Shown here: positions 23,662-29,277 of the stretch, piece by piece
How the letters are laid out: every line of letters starts with the position of its first letter
Position numbering within the stretch: the first letter of the stretch is position 1
Assembly (NCBI GenBank): GCA_045597845.1
Contig: JAZLKZ010000034.1
Span: 1 to 29,277 of the forward strand
Direction of reading: 5' to 3'
Source of the DNA: Colimorpha sp045597845
GTDB taxonomy: Bacteria; Bacteroidota; Bacteroidia; Bacteroidales; P3
DNA length: 29,277 nt
The notes under the pieces: model-generated
The model's input: only the letters and a program-made list of their open reading frames with translations
Told to the model about the DNA's origin: nothing
The model's database searches: none
Program-made: the position numbers and the translations under genes

Positions 23662-24432
23662 GGTTTGTTCCTCGTTTTCTTTGTAAATCTCAAAGAAACG
23701 GTCCTCGAGCGAGAGTCCGTCGCAGACGGCTTCCAATGTGTCGCAGTGGGTGAGTTTGCCGTTGATGATGATGCCCACGCGGTCGCAGAGTTTCTCTACC
23801 AGGCTGAAGATGTGGGTGGAGAGGATGACGGTCTTGCCCTCGGCACGAAGTTCTTGGAGGTAGTCCGTCACGGTGCGAGCCGTGAGTACGTCCAGTCCGT
23901 TGGTGGGTTCGTCGAAGATGATGATGTCGGGATTGTGTACCAACGAGATGACCAGCGACACTTTCTGTTTCATACCCGTCGAAAGGTCCTTCACCTTCAC
24001 TTCGGCGAACTTGTCGATGCCAAAGCGTTCAAACATGCTTTTCTTGCGTTCGGCAATCAAGCTTGGCTCCACTTGATGCAGGTTGCTGAAGAAATCGAAA
24101 AGGTAGTTGGGTGTGAAGAAGTCCTCCAGTTTCAATTCGCTGGTCAGAAACCCAATTTTAGCCCGTACCTTTTCGGGCTGGGAGGCAATGCTGCAACCAT
24201 CCACCAAGGCGTCGCCTTTGTCGGGCTTGATGAGGGTGGCAAGCATACGCAGCGTGGTGGTCTTGCCGGCTCCGTTGGGTCCCAAGAGACCGAAAATCTC
24301 GCCACGGTTGGCGGTGAAGGTCAGATTGTCAACCGCAACCTTTTGTTTTGACTTGGTGCGTTCGATTTTTTGTTGCTTTTTGGAAAGGGTGAAGGTTTTG
24401 CATAATCCTTCAACGCGCAAGATTTCTTCCAT
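23638..24432 (-). CDS. ABC transporter ATP-binding protein (NatA-like)
   Basis: A 264-residue ATPase with Walker A GPNGAGKTTT (about residues 52-61), signature LSTGMKQK, Walker B IIIFDEPTNGLD and the H-loop STHIF. It powers the permease encoded next door. An unusual lysine-rich insertion (KKQQKIERTKSKQK, about 18-31) sits between the first two strands. The last seven residues, NSLIISH, and the stop codon are encoded by a heptad array, so the tail is not expected to be functional. No promoter box was found in the 126 bases between this gene and DUF2812. Confidence 0.93.
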   Translation of the reverse strand: MEEILRVEGLCKTFTLSKKQQKIERTKSKQKVAVDNLTFTANRGEIFGLLGPNGAGKTTTLRMLATLIKPDKGDALVDGCSIASQPEKVRAKIGFLTSELKLEDFFTPNYLFDFFSNLHQVEPSLIAERKKSMFERFGIDKFAEVKVKDLSTGMKQKVSLVISLVHNPDIIIFDEPTNGLDVLTARTVTDYLQELRAEGKTVILSTHIFSLVEKLCDRVGIIINGKLTHCDTLEAVCDGLSLEDRFFEIYKENEEQTNSLIISH

Positions 24433-24558
24433 ATTATTGATTGATTTGTAATTATTAAACTATGTTATGAGGCTTTTTATCGAAATGAGACTTGTAAGAT
24501 TTTTGTTTCGTCATTGACTTTTGCGGAGTTTTGGACTTCTTGTCGGCTGTGGGGGCGG

Positions 24559-25128
24559 TCAGAAAATCTGTCCGATTAATTCATTCATTTTTTGACGAAG
24601 TTTCTTCAAAATAGGAAGTAAGATAAACATTTCTCCAATTAGGATTCCGTAGGTAAAACCTTCGCTGAAGCTAATGAGCCATTCGGAGAATCCACTTGGA
24701 GGAAGATGATGTCCTATCGGACTCAAGATCAGGTATGCAATTGCGGCTAACACCGTTAATCCAATGAAGTTTTTTAGATGAAAGTTGAATGCCTTGTTTG
24801 TGAGGCGCAGTTTGGCGGCCACGTTGTTCTCTGCCTCGAATGGACCGGCTGTGGCTTCCCGCTTCCAATAGATTTTGTGTTTGCACTGATGTACAAACCG
24901 GTCGCCGCATTCGCTTCGGAATACAACATAGTCATCGATGCTTTCCTTCGATTTCTTCTCGTCAAAGTCGATTTGGTAGATGAACTCGCTAGGTTCGCAT
25001 TTTTTGAAACGATAGATGACACCATTGGAGTGCCAGAAGGCCCAGCCTTTTTTGCACATGTCATTTATCCACTGCTCTTCCTTGTCAAAGTCAACGAACC
25101 AGTTGACAGAAATCTTCTTTGTCTTCAT
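24559..25128 (-). CDS. DUF2812 membrane protein
   Basis: A 189-residue protein. The soluble N-terminal half (residues 8-95) has the DUF2812 pattern FVDFDKEEQWINDMCKKGW and a later YQIDFDE. Two membrane helices follow at about 120-140 and 152-175, then a short basic tail. DUF2812 proteins are commonly encoded next to PadR regulators, as here, with a 5-base gap. This suggests a membrane partner or target of the regulator, but the role is unknown. Confidence 0.85.
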   Translation of the reverse strand: MKTKKISVNWFVDFDKEEQWINDMCKKGWAFWHSNGVIYRFKKCEPSEFIYQIDFDEKKSKESIDDYVVFRSECGDRFVHQCKHKIYWKREATAGPFEAENNVAAKLRLTNKAFNFHLKNFIGLTVLAAIAYLILSPIGHHLPPSGFSEWLISFSEGFTYGILIGEMFILLPILKKLRQKMNELIGQIF

Positions 25129-25133
25129 GATGT

Positions 25134-25454
25134 CTATTTTTTAATGTTGTTTTTTCCGTTTTCCACTAATTCTTCGAGACGCTCATATTCGGCCATAAGA
25201 ATTTCATGGCCAGTTTGAGTGATGTGATACAGCTTTCTTCTGCCGTCGGTTTCGGACGACTCGCCACATGGGGTTATCCATCCTTTTTCAAGAAGGTTGG
25301 AAATTGCTCCGTACAATGTTCCTGCAGAAAGTACCAGTCTTCCTTTGCTCATTGAGGAGGTTTTTTGCATGATGCCATACCCGTGCATGGGTTCTTGAAG
25401 TGCCAGAAGAATGTAGTAGATTGCTTCCGTCAATGCAGCCGTCGAACTTTTCAT
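25134..25454 (-). CDS. PadR family transcriptional regulator
   Basis: A 106-residue winged-helix regulator of the short PadR type. Residues 7-80 carry the fold: EAIYYILLALQEPMHGYGIMQ, the recognition region LSAGTLYGAISNLLEKGWI, and the wing with GRRKLYHIT. A short C-terminal dimerisation helix follows. It is the first gene of a two-gene unit with DUF2812 and is preceded by a strong promoter and a palindrome that may be its own operator. The ligand is unknown. Confidence 0.93.
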   Translation of the reverse strand: MKSSTAALTEAIYYILLALQEPMHGYGIMQKTSSMSKGRLVLSAGTLYGAISNLLEKGWITPCGESSETDGRRKLYHITQTGHEILMAEYERLEELVENGKNNIKK

Positions 25455-25476
25455 AGATTGTATTGCTTCCCGTTAT

Positions 25477-25489
25477 ATCGTTAGACGAT
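25477..25489. promoter_or_regulatory. Candidate PadR operator palindrome
   Basis: ATCGT-TAG-ACGAT is a perfect 5+3+5 palindrome located 1 base downstream of the -7 box, over the expected transcription start. The position suits a repressor site for autoregulation. PadR binding itself is inference. Confidence 0.5.
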
Positions 25490-25490
25490 G

Positions 25491-25521
25491 CAAAGATAGA
25501 CAATATATTTGAATTGACAAA
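25491..25521 (-). promoter_or_regulatory. Consensus Bacteroidota promoter for padR-DUF2812
   Basis: On the minus strand TTTG (25521-25518), exactly 19 bases, then TATCTTTG (25498-25491): a full match to the Bacteroidota primary sigma consensus TTTG-N19-TAnnTTTG. Transcription should begin near 25484, giving a leader of about 30 bases. It is the best promoter in the window. Confidence 0.85.
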
Positions 25522-25596
25522 GAAAAATTCAAAAAATGTTAAAAATCAAACACTTTTGACTATTTTGTAGAAATAATTCTCTACTACAATTTGAGA

Positions 25597-26421
25597 TTAT
25601 TCAATGGATTTTGAGAGTGTTTGTTCTGTAAAAGTGTCAGTTTCTTTCGAGTTGAAGTCTTGGTAGGTCTTTGCGATTTTTCTCGTAGCAAAGGCTATGA
25701 TGATTACAAATAGGGCGACATAGACTTCTATAGCCCAGATGGGTAGCATCCCTTTTTGGCAAAAGGCGGCGGGAATGTCCAAGGCGGCATGAAGCAATAT
25801 GGCCAATGGATAGAGCCAAAATCGCTTGCTGTCGCGGGCGGCGACAAACACCAGCACCGAGGCGCAGATGTGGAAAGTGATGGCGCAGAGTCGTTCCAAG
25901 AGTGCCACGCAGCAGATTCCGGGCGAAAGACTCTCCAGAATGGTGACGATAGTCTGGCTTCCTTCGTTTTCCATCAGTTGTGTCAATCCATCAATTCCGT
26001 TGCTGTTGTAGATAATCATGAACACCGCATATACCAAGTAGGAAGCGCCCATCACCATGATGGCTTCGATGCCACCATGCCCGAGGCCGTAGCTGATGGC
26101 GGATTTCTTGTCGGAAGTCTTGCGCATCAGTGTCTTGAAAGCTACAAAGCGGCCTGTCTCTTCAAAAATCCCTGCAGCCAGACCCGCGTACAACGCATAT
26201 CTCCAAACTGCCCCATTCAGAAATCGTGAGATGGGATTGTCCATCGTAAGGCAGAAAAGGTGCATCACGCTTTCCAGGCCATATACAAAGACGATGAAAA
26301 TGAGCGCACCGACAAAGAAATGTTTCCATTTTCCTCCAGCATGACGTTTCCAATAGGCCATGCCAACAATCGGTATGGCGATTGCCACAAAGGCAAAAAG
26401 AAAAAGTAGGATAGGTGACAT
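25597..26421 (-). CDS. YhfC family intramembrane glutamic/metalloprotease-like protein
   Basis: A 274-residue polytopic membrane protein with about seven hydrophobic segments. The motifs GIFEETGRFVAF, YGLGHGGIEAIMVMG, ERLCAITFHICASVLVF and LLHAALDIPAA place it in the YhfC family, relatives of CAAX-type (CPBP/Abi) and PrsW intramembrane proteases. The paired Glu (EE), the GHGG-E and the late H..LD are the candidate catalytic or metal residues, and all are present. The cytoplasmic C-terminal tail is polar. The substrate is unknown; possible roles include processing of membrane peptides or bacteriocin immunity. It lies downstream of the DUF4932 gene across a repeat-filled 150-base spacer. Confidence 0.85.
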   Translation of the reverse strand: MSPILLFLFAFVAIAIPIVGMAYWKRHAGGKWKHFFVGALIFIVFVYGLESVMHLFCLTMDNPISRFLNGAVWRYALYAGLAAGIFEETGRFVAFKTLMRKTSDKKSAISYGLGHGGIEAIMVMGASYLVYAVFMIIYNSNGIDGLTQLMENEGSQTIVTILESLSPGICCVALLERLCAITFHICASVLVFVAARDSKRFWLYPLAILLHAALDIPAAFCQKGMLPIWAIEVYVALFVIIIAFATRKIAKTYQDFNSKETDTFTEQTLSKSIE

Positions 26422-26426
26422 GATTT

Positions 26427-26461
26427 GTGATTAGTGAACTGTGAATGGTGAACTGTGAATG
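26427..26461. repeat. Heptad array, 5 units (GTGAACT/GTGAATG)
   Basis: GTGATTA followed by GTGAACT and GTGAATG alternating twice, so the array has a 14-base higher-order period. It begins 5 bases from the yhfC-family ATG (26419-26421). Confidence 0.92.
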
Positions 26462-26509
26462 GGGCAGGAACTCTTAACTAATTCTCAATGCCATAGCCAA
26501 AATCAAGGT

Positions 26510-26563
26510 TTCTGAAAATCTGAAAATCTCCCCATCTGAAAATCTGAATATAAGGTTAAGGTT
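26510..26563. repeat. Octad array (ATCTGAAA, 5 units) followed by two hexads
   Basis: Five 8-base units at 26510-26549 (ATCTGAAA with variants ATCTCCCC and ATCTGAAT), then two AAGGTT hexads at 26552-26563. They lie in the same 150-base spacer as the heptads at 26427-26461, just after the DUF4932 gene stop. Confidence 0.9.
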
Positions 26564-26571
26564 ACGGCTTA

Positions 26572-27993
26572 CTATTTTGTCCAAAAGTCGATATATTGGG
26601 TTTCTCCGGCATTGTGGCCGTCTTGGGTGAGGAATTTCTCGCCCATGATAGAGAAGGCGTAGTGTGTGTTGGCTTTCAGGTCCAGTTTGATAGTGATGGT
26701 CTTTTGGTCGTCGCTCCAAGAGACGGCATCGCGAACGGATCCGTCAAGGTTGAGGAACTCTCCGCCGGAATCGCTGAAGCCCAGCGCCACTCCGGGTTGC
26801 ATGGACTTGTCGAAAGTGATGACGAGGGCCGATTTGCCTGAAGGATAGTTTTTGTCACCGTTTTTGATGCTGCAGCTGACAATCTTGGCGCATTTTTTAC
26901 GGTAGTCGATTTGGGCTTTCTTGTATTTCCTTAAACTGAAATGGTTGATATCCTTTACCAGTTGTGGCATGTAGTTGTTGATGTCGGCGTGCTTCGAGCG
27001 TTGCGTTTGGTAGGTTTCCAAACTTTCAACCATGGTGCGGGTGAGAATGAATTCGCCTTCGTTGCGAATCAGTTCGTCAAGATTTGCGCTTCCATTATGG
27101 TCGGCGGCATAGCGAATCACGCAACTGCGCACAAAGGTCTCGTTCATCATGTAGATGGGTTGTCCGTATGCCATTCGCTCCATAACGTCGGCCTTTTCGG
27201 CATAGACTTTGTCGGATTTGCTTTCCATCTGCTTCCAATACTGGCTGATGAGCGGATTGCAGTAGGAATGGCAGCATTCGTGAATGACGATGGGAAGATA
27301 GGTTTGAATGTATGAGCGATCGATTTTTGCGTTTGGGAAGGGACAACCGATGACGGGTGAGATGTGCACGTTGCCATTCTTGAGCGGTGTGGAACATCCA
27401 TAGTTGTTGGGCCACACCAGAAAACACAGCACGATGTTGAAACGGCTGCCTTCTCGTTTGCCGAAAAACTGGTCGAACCATTTCCAATCGATATTTTGGT
27501 TGATGTTCTCTTCAAAGACCTTGACGGCTTTTTCGCGCAAAGAGGCGGAGCGTTCGTACCATTGATGGAAATTGCTCTGTCGGTAGAAGTCGCTCAGCGG
27601 TGCGAGAAAGTCCTGCTTTTGCTTGTCGCTCCAACGCTCGAAAGATTCGTCGGCACCTTCTTGGTATTGTTCGTCGAGGGTGAAATCGCTTTGTGGAGAG
27701 GATGGCATCTTCAGGTGCAGGGCGTAGCTCGCCACGGCATCGTAGCTCACGCTGATTTGGGCATATTGCCGCGCCAAAGCCACGACACTATGATTCTTGA
27801 AAGCTGAAAAATAGGCATCCAACTCGTTGACATAGTCGTTCTTTTCGCAGCGGTTGTATTCTTCGTTGCCTGCCAGGCGGAACACCACACTCATCAAATC
27901 CACCCGCTCGTCAAAATCCACGGGTATTTGCTGTGCGTAGCCTTGCAACGCCGTTGCAATGGCAAAAAGGAGAAGAAGGAGAAAACGTTTCAT
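26572..27993 (-). CDS. DUF4932 putative secreted zinc metalloprotease
   Basis: A 473-residue exported protein with a signal peptide (residues 1-20, ending GYAQ). A helical N-terminal region leads to H238-ECCH (HExxH) in YLPIVIHECCHSYCNP. E285 in MMNETFVRS is a candidate third zinc ligand 43 residues after the motif. This arrangement fits the DUF4932 family of gluzincin-like proteins. The last 100 residues (about 368-473) form an Ig-like Big_5-type domain with ALVITFDKSMQPG and TITIKLDLKANTHYAFS. It probably acts in the periplasm or outside the cell. Protease activity is inferred from the motif only. Both sides of the gene are flanked by repeat arrays. Confidence 0.82.
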   Translation of the reverse strand: MKRFLLLLLFAIATALQGYAQQIPVDFDERVDLMSVVFRLAGNEEYNRCEKNDYVNELDAYFSAFKNHSVVALARQYAQISVSYDAVASYALHLKMPSSPQSDFTLDEQYQEGADESFERWSDKQKQDFLAPLSDFYRQSNFHQWYERSASLREKAVKVFEENINQNIDWKWFDQFFGKREGSRFNIVLCFLVWPNNYGCSTPLKNGNVHISPVIGCPFPNAKIDRSYIQTYLPIVIHECCHSYCNPLISQYWKQMESKSDKVYAEKADVMERMAYGQPIYMMNETFVRSCVIRYAADHNGSANLDELIRNEGEFILTRTMVESLETYQTQRSKHADINNYMPQLVKDINHFSLRKYKKAQIDYRKKCAKIVSCSIKNGDKNYPSGKSALVITFDKSMQPGVALGFSDSGGEFLNLDGSVRDAVSWSDDQKTITIKLDLKANTHYAFSIMGEKFLTQDGHNAGETQYIDFWTK

Positions 27994-28001
27994 GATTAGT
28001 A

Positions 28002-28031
28002 AAGATCAAGGTTAAGGTTAACGTCAAGGTT
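28002..28031. repeat. Hexad array, 5 units (AAGGTT type)
   Basis: AAGATC, AAGGTT three times and AACGTC in phase 6, filling the gap between the stop of the 141-residue gene (28034-28036) and the DUF4932 start. Confidence 0.9.
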
Positions 28032-28033
28032 CA

Positions 28034-28459
28034 CTATTTTATTCCGATTTTGTTCGTAAAATAGATGCTCAGTGCGATGAGTATTACACAAAGGACGATG
28101 GTTGACCAGAGGATGAAGGTTTCGTTCTGGGTCAGATGGTAAATTGTCATCAAGATGGTGAAAAACAGACTGAGGATACCTATCATGATGTAGCGGTAGC
28201 CGTTGGTGTCGTTGGCGAGGTCCATGCGTCCCATACGCCATTTCCCATTGATTCGGACGAGGGAGTAGCTTTTGTTGAGTTTGGGATATTTCAGCGAAAG
28301 GAACGCCACCACATGGAGGAATACAATCATAAAGAAATAGAAGCAGACGTCTGTCCAAACGATGGGGTGACGTAGCAGCAAAGTGATGAGGCTACCTACG
28401 AAAATGACGGCGGAGACTATCAATAGAATCTTGAAAATGGTTTTGTTCCTTTCTAACAT
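28034..28459 (-). CDS. Small membrane protein, tandem paralogue 1
   Basis: A 141-residue protein with four predicted membrane helices (about residues 9-28, 37-56, 88-107 and 113-133). Two helix pairs are separated by a basic loop with KYPKLNKSYSLVRINGKW and NDTNGYRY. It begins MLERNKTI, exactly like the next gene upstream, and shares its overall layout, so the two are tandem duplicates that have diverged. I do not recognise the family and assign no function. Confidence 0.7.
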   Translation of the reverse strand: MLERNKTIFKILLIVSAVIFVGSLITLLLRHPIVWTDVCFYFFMIVFLHVVAFLSLKYPKLNKSYSLVRINGKWRMGRMDLANDTNGYRYIMIGILSLFFTILMTIYHLTQNETFILWSTIVLCVILIALSIYFTNKIGIK

Positions 28460-28466
28460 TTTGGGA

Positions 28467-28562
28467 GATTTGAAGATTAAAAGATTTGGAGATTTTCAGA
28501 TTTACGGATTATCAGATTTACAGAGTCTAAACATCTGAGCATCTAAATATCTGAGCATCTAA
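28467..28562. repeat. Octad array, 12 units in two subtypes
   Basis: Twelve consecutive 8-base units occupy 96 of the 110 bases between the two paralogous genes. Seven are GATTTACA-like (28467-28522), one is transitional (GAGTCTAA), and four alternate between ATCTGA and ATCTAA endings (ACATCTGA, GCATCTAA; 28531-28562), giving a 16-base higher-order period. Confidence 0.93.
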
Positions 28563-28569
28563 ACACTGT

Positions 28570-29007
28570 TCACAGCTTACATCTACATTTATTTACTTTT
28601 ATGGCAAAGTAGAAGACGACTGCCAGCATGATGGCGCAGGTGGAAAAGAAAATAAGGTTCTCATTGTCGAAGAACAATAATCCGCCAAACATCAAGACCA
28701 TAACCACCGCCAATGCTCCGTACATGACTTTGTAGTAACCATTTGAGTCAAGAATAGGGGTCTGCTTTTCTTGCTTTTTGAGGCGTCGTTGTTTGTGTGA
28801 TACTTTGTTTTGGAGTGTCTTCAGTTTTGGGAATCGGGCAATCAGAACGCCGATGGCAATCGCAAAAAACATGCGGATAGGATCTCGGAATACCTCCCAG
28901 CTTAAATCCTTGGGATGCAACAGTACAAAACTCAACACAATCCCCACGAGGAGTACCGCCGCGAGGATGAACAGGATTTTTGCTATGGTTTTGTTGCGTT
29001 CTAACAT
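28570..29007 (-). CDS. Small membrane protein, tandem paralogue 2
   Basis: A 145-residue protein with four hydrophobic segments (about residues 9-30, 42-58, 92-112 and 117-136) and a strongly basic central loop (SHKQRRLKKQEKQ). The start MLERNKTIAKILFI and the ARFPKLKTL and DSNGYYKVMYG elements align with paralogue 1 (KYPKLNKS, DTNGYRYIMIG). The C-terminus has CRC. The family is not recognised. It lies 110 bases upstream of paralogue 1 across an octad array. Confidence 0.7.
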   Translation of the reverse strand: MLERNKTIAKILFILAAVLLVGIVLSFVLLHPKDLSWEVFRDPIRMFFAIAIGVLIARFPKLKTLQNKVSHKQRRLKKQEKQTPILDSNGYYKVMYGALAVVMVLMFGGLLFFDNENLIFFSTCAIMLAVVFYFAIKVNKCRCKL

Positions 29008-29012
29008 ATTGT

Positions 29013-29060
29013 AACCTTAACTTTGACTTTTACCTTAACTTTGACCCTTTAGTTGACTTT
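29013..29060. repeat. Hexad array, 8 units, running into the partial gene
   Basis: AACCTT, AACTTT, GACTTT, TACCTT and related units in phase 6 on the plus strand (the complement of the AAGGTT type). The array contains the stop codon (29049-29051) of the partial gene and encodes its last residues, KVN. Confidence 0.88.
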
Positions 29061-29277
29061 CTTGATTGAGCGAAAAAGTCTTACGAAAAGCCAGACAAAC
29101 AATCCAAGCGATGCAAAACCACCTATTCCAAACAATACATCGCTGACATTCTCGTTAAGCAATTCAGCATCATCAATAATGCTGATTGTGGCGTAGAAAC
29201 TTACGAAAAACAAAATCAGCCCTTTCTCGAAATAATCCAAACTCTTGTCGTACTGATAATTCCCATTGACCGTTGTT
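29049..29277 (-). CDS. Third small membrane protein, cut by the window end (partial)
   Basis: The frame is open to the window edge and encodes at least 75 residues, with two membrane helices (LILFFVSFYATISII and GIGGFASLGLFVWLFV). The VNGNYQYDKS stretch before the first helix resembles the NG-Y loops of the two downstream paralogues (DSNGYYKVM, DTNGYRYIM), so this is likely a third member seen only in its C-terminal half. A TTG at 29240 is not a credible start, because the frame and the similarity continue beyond it. Confidence 0.6.
   Translation of the reverse strand, partial: TTVNGNYQYDKSLDYFEKGLILFFVSFYATISIIDDAELLNENVSDVLFGIGGFASLGLFVWLFVRLFRSIKKVN

Noticed and set aside
25565..25589. 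TTGTAG/CTACAA inverted repeat after the YhfC-family gene
   Set aside because: The stem has only six A/T-rich pairs, a 13-base loop and no T-run, so it is too weak to call a terminator.
28467..28562. Possible CRISPR array
   Set aside because: Units are only 8 bases, contiguous and degenerate. There are no unique spacers and no cas genes.

Overview
The window looks like a chromosome segment from a member of the Bacteroidota, most likely Bacteroidales and plausibly Prevotellaceae or a relative. The clues are a secreted M1 peptidase ending in a type IX secretion (T9SS) sorting domain, a Bacteroidota-type LptE lipoprotein, DUF2723, DUF1343/NamZ, DUF2147 and DUF4932 proteins, lipoproteins, almost no Shine-Dalgarno sequences, and promoters of the TTTG-N19-TAnnTTTG kind. 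No rRNA, tRNA, insertion sequence, phage or CRISPR array is visible. No gene-free stretch exceeds about 160 bases.

Layout. Positions 1-140 hold the 3' end of a plus-strand gene, followed by a bidirectional terminator. From 6026 down to 301 (minus) runs a probable operon: Ig-like lipoprotein, polysaccharide flippase, fabD and a 5'-nucleotidase-family lipoprotein. A divergent promoter region (6027-6182) separates it from a plus-strand operon (6183-13092): a 56-residue protein, lptE, a DUF2723 membrane protein, rsgA, a T9SS-exported M1 peptidase and a small outer-membrane barrel, closed by a bidirectional terminator at 13120-13153. From 17310 down to 13173 (minus) lie an M23/LysM endopeptidase, trmD, clpP, dut and a NamZ-like muramidase. 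Next on the minus strand come a queuosine-precursor transporter, a DUF2147 protein, a single-pass membrane protein, lepA, a secreted Lys/Ala/Cys-rich protein, trmN6, an ABC-2 exporter pair, a PadR regulator with a DUF2812 membrane protein, a YhfC-type intramembrane protease, a DUF4932 putative metalloprotease, two tandem paralogous small membrane proteins, and a third related gene cut by the window end.

Most genes are housekeeping or envelope genes. The least explained signal is between them. At least fourteen gene junctions are filled by short degenerate tandem arrays with a strict period of 6 (AAGGTT/AACGTC), 7 (GTGATTA/GTGAATG or GACAATT) or 8 bases (ATCTGAAA, GATTTACA, CAACAATT). They often start on the base next to the ATG or run through the upstream stop codon. 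Several have been read into proteins, either as C-terminal tails or as an N-terminus. They also explain several spurious upstream extensions of reading frames, so the starts of dut, lepA, rsgA and the nucleotidase were moved inward here.

All functional calls rest on motif recognition by eye. No database search was run.
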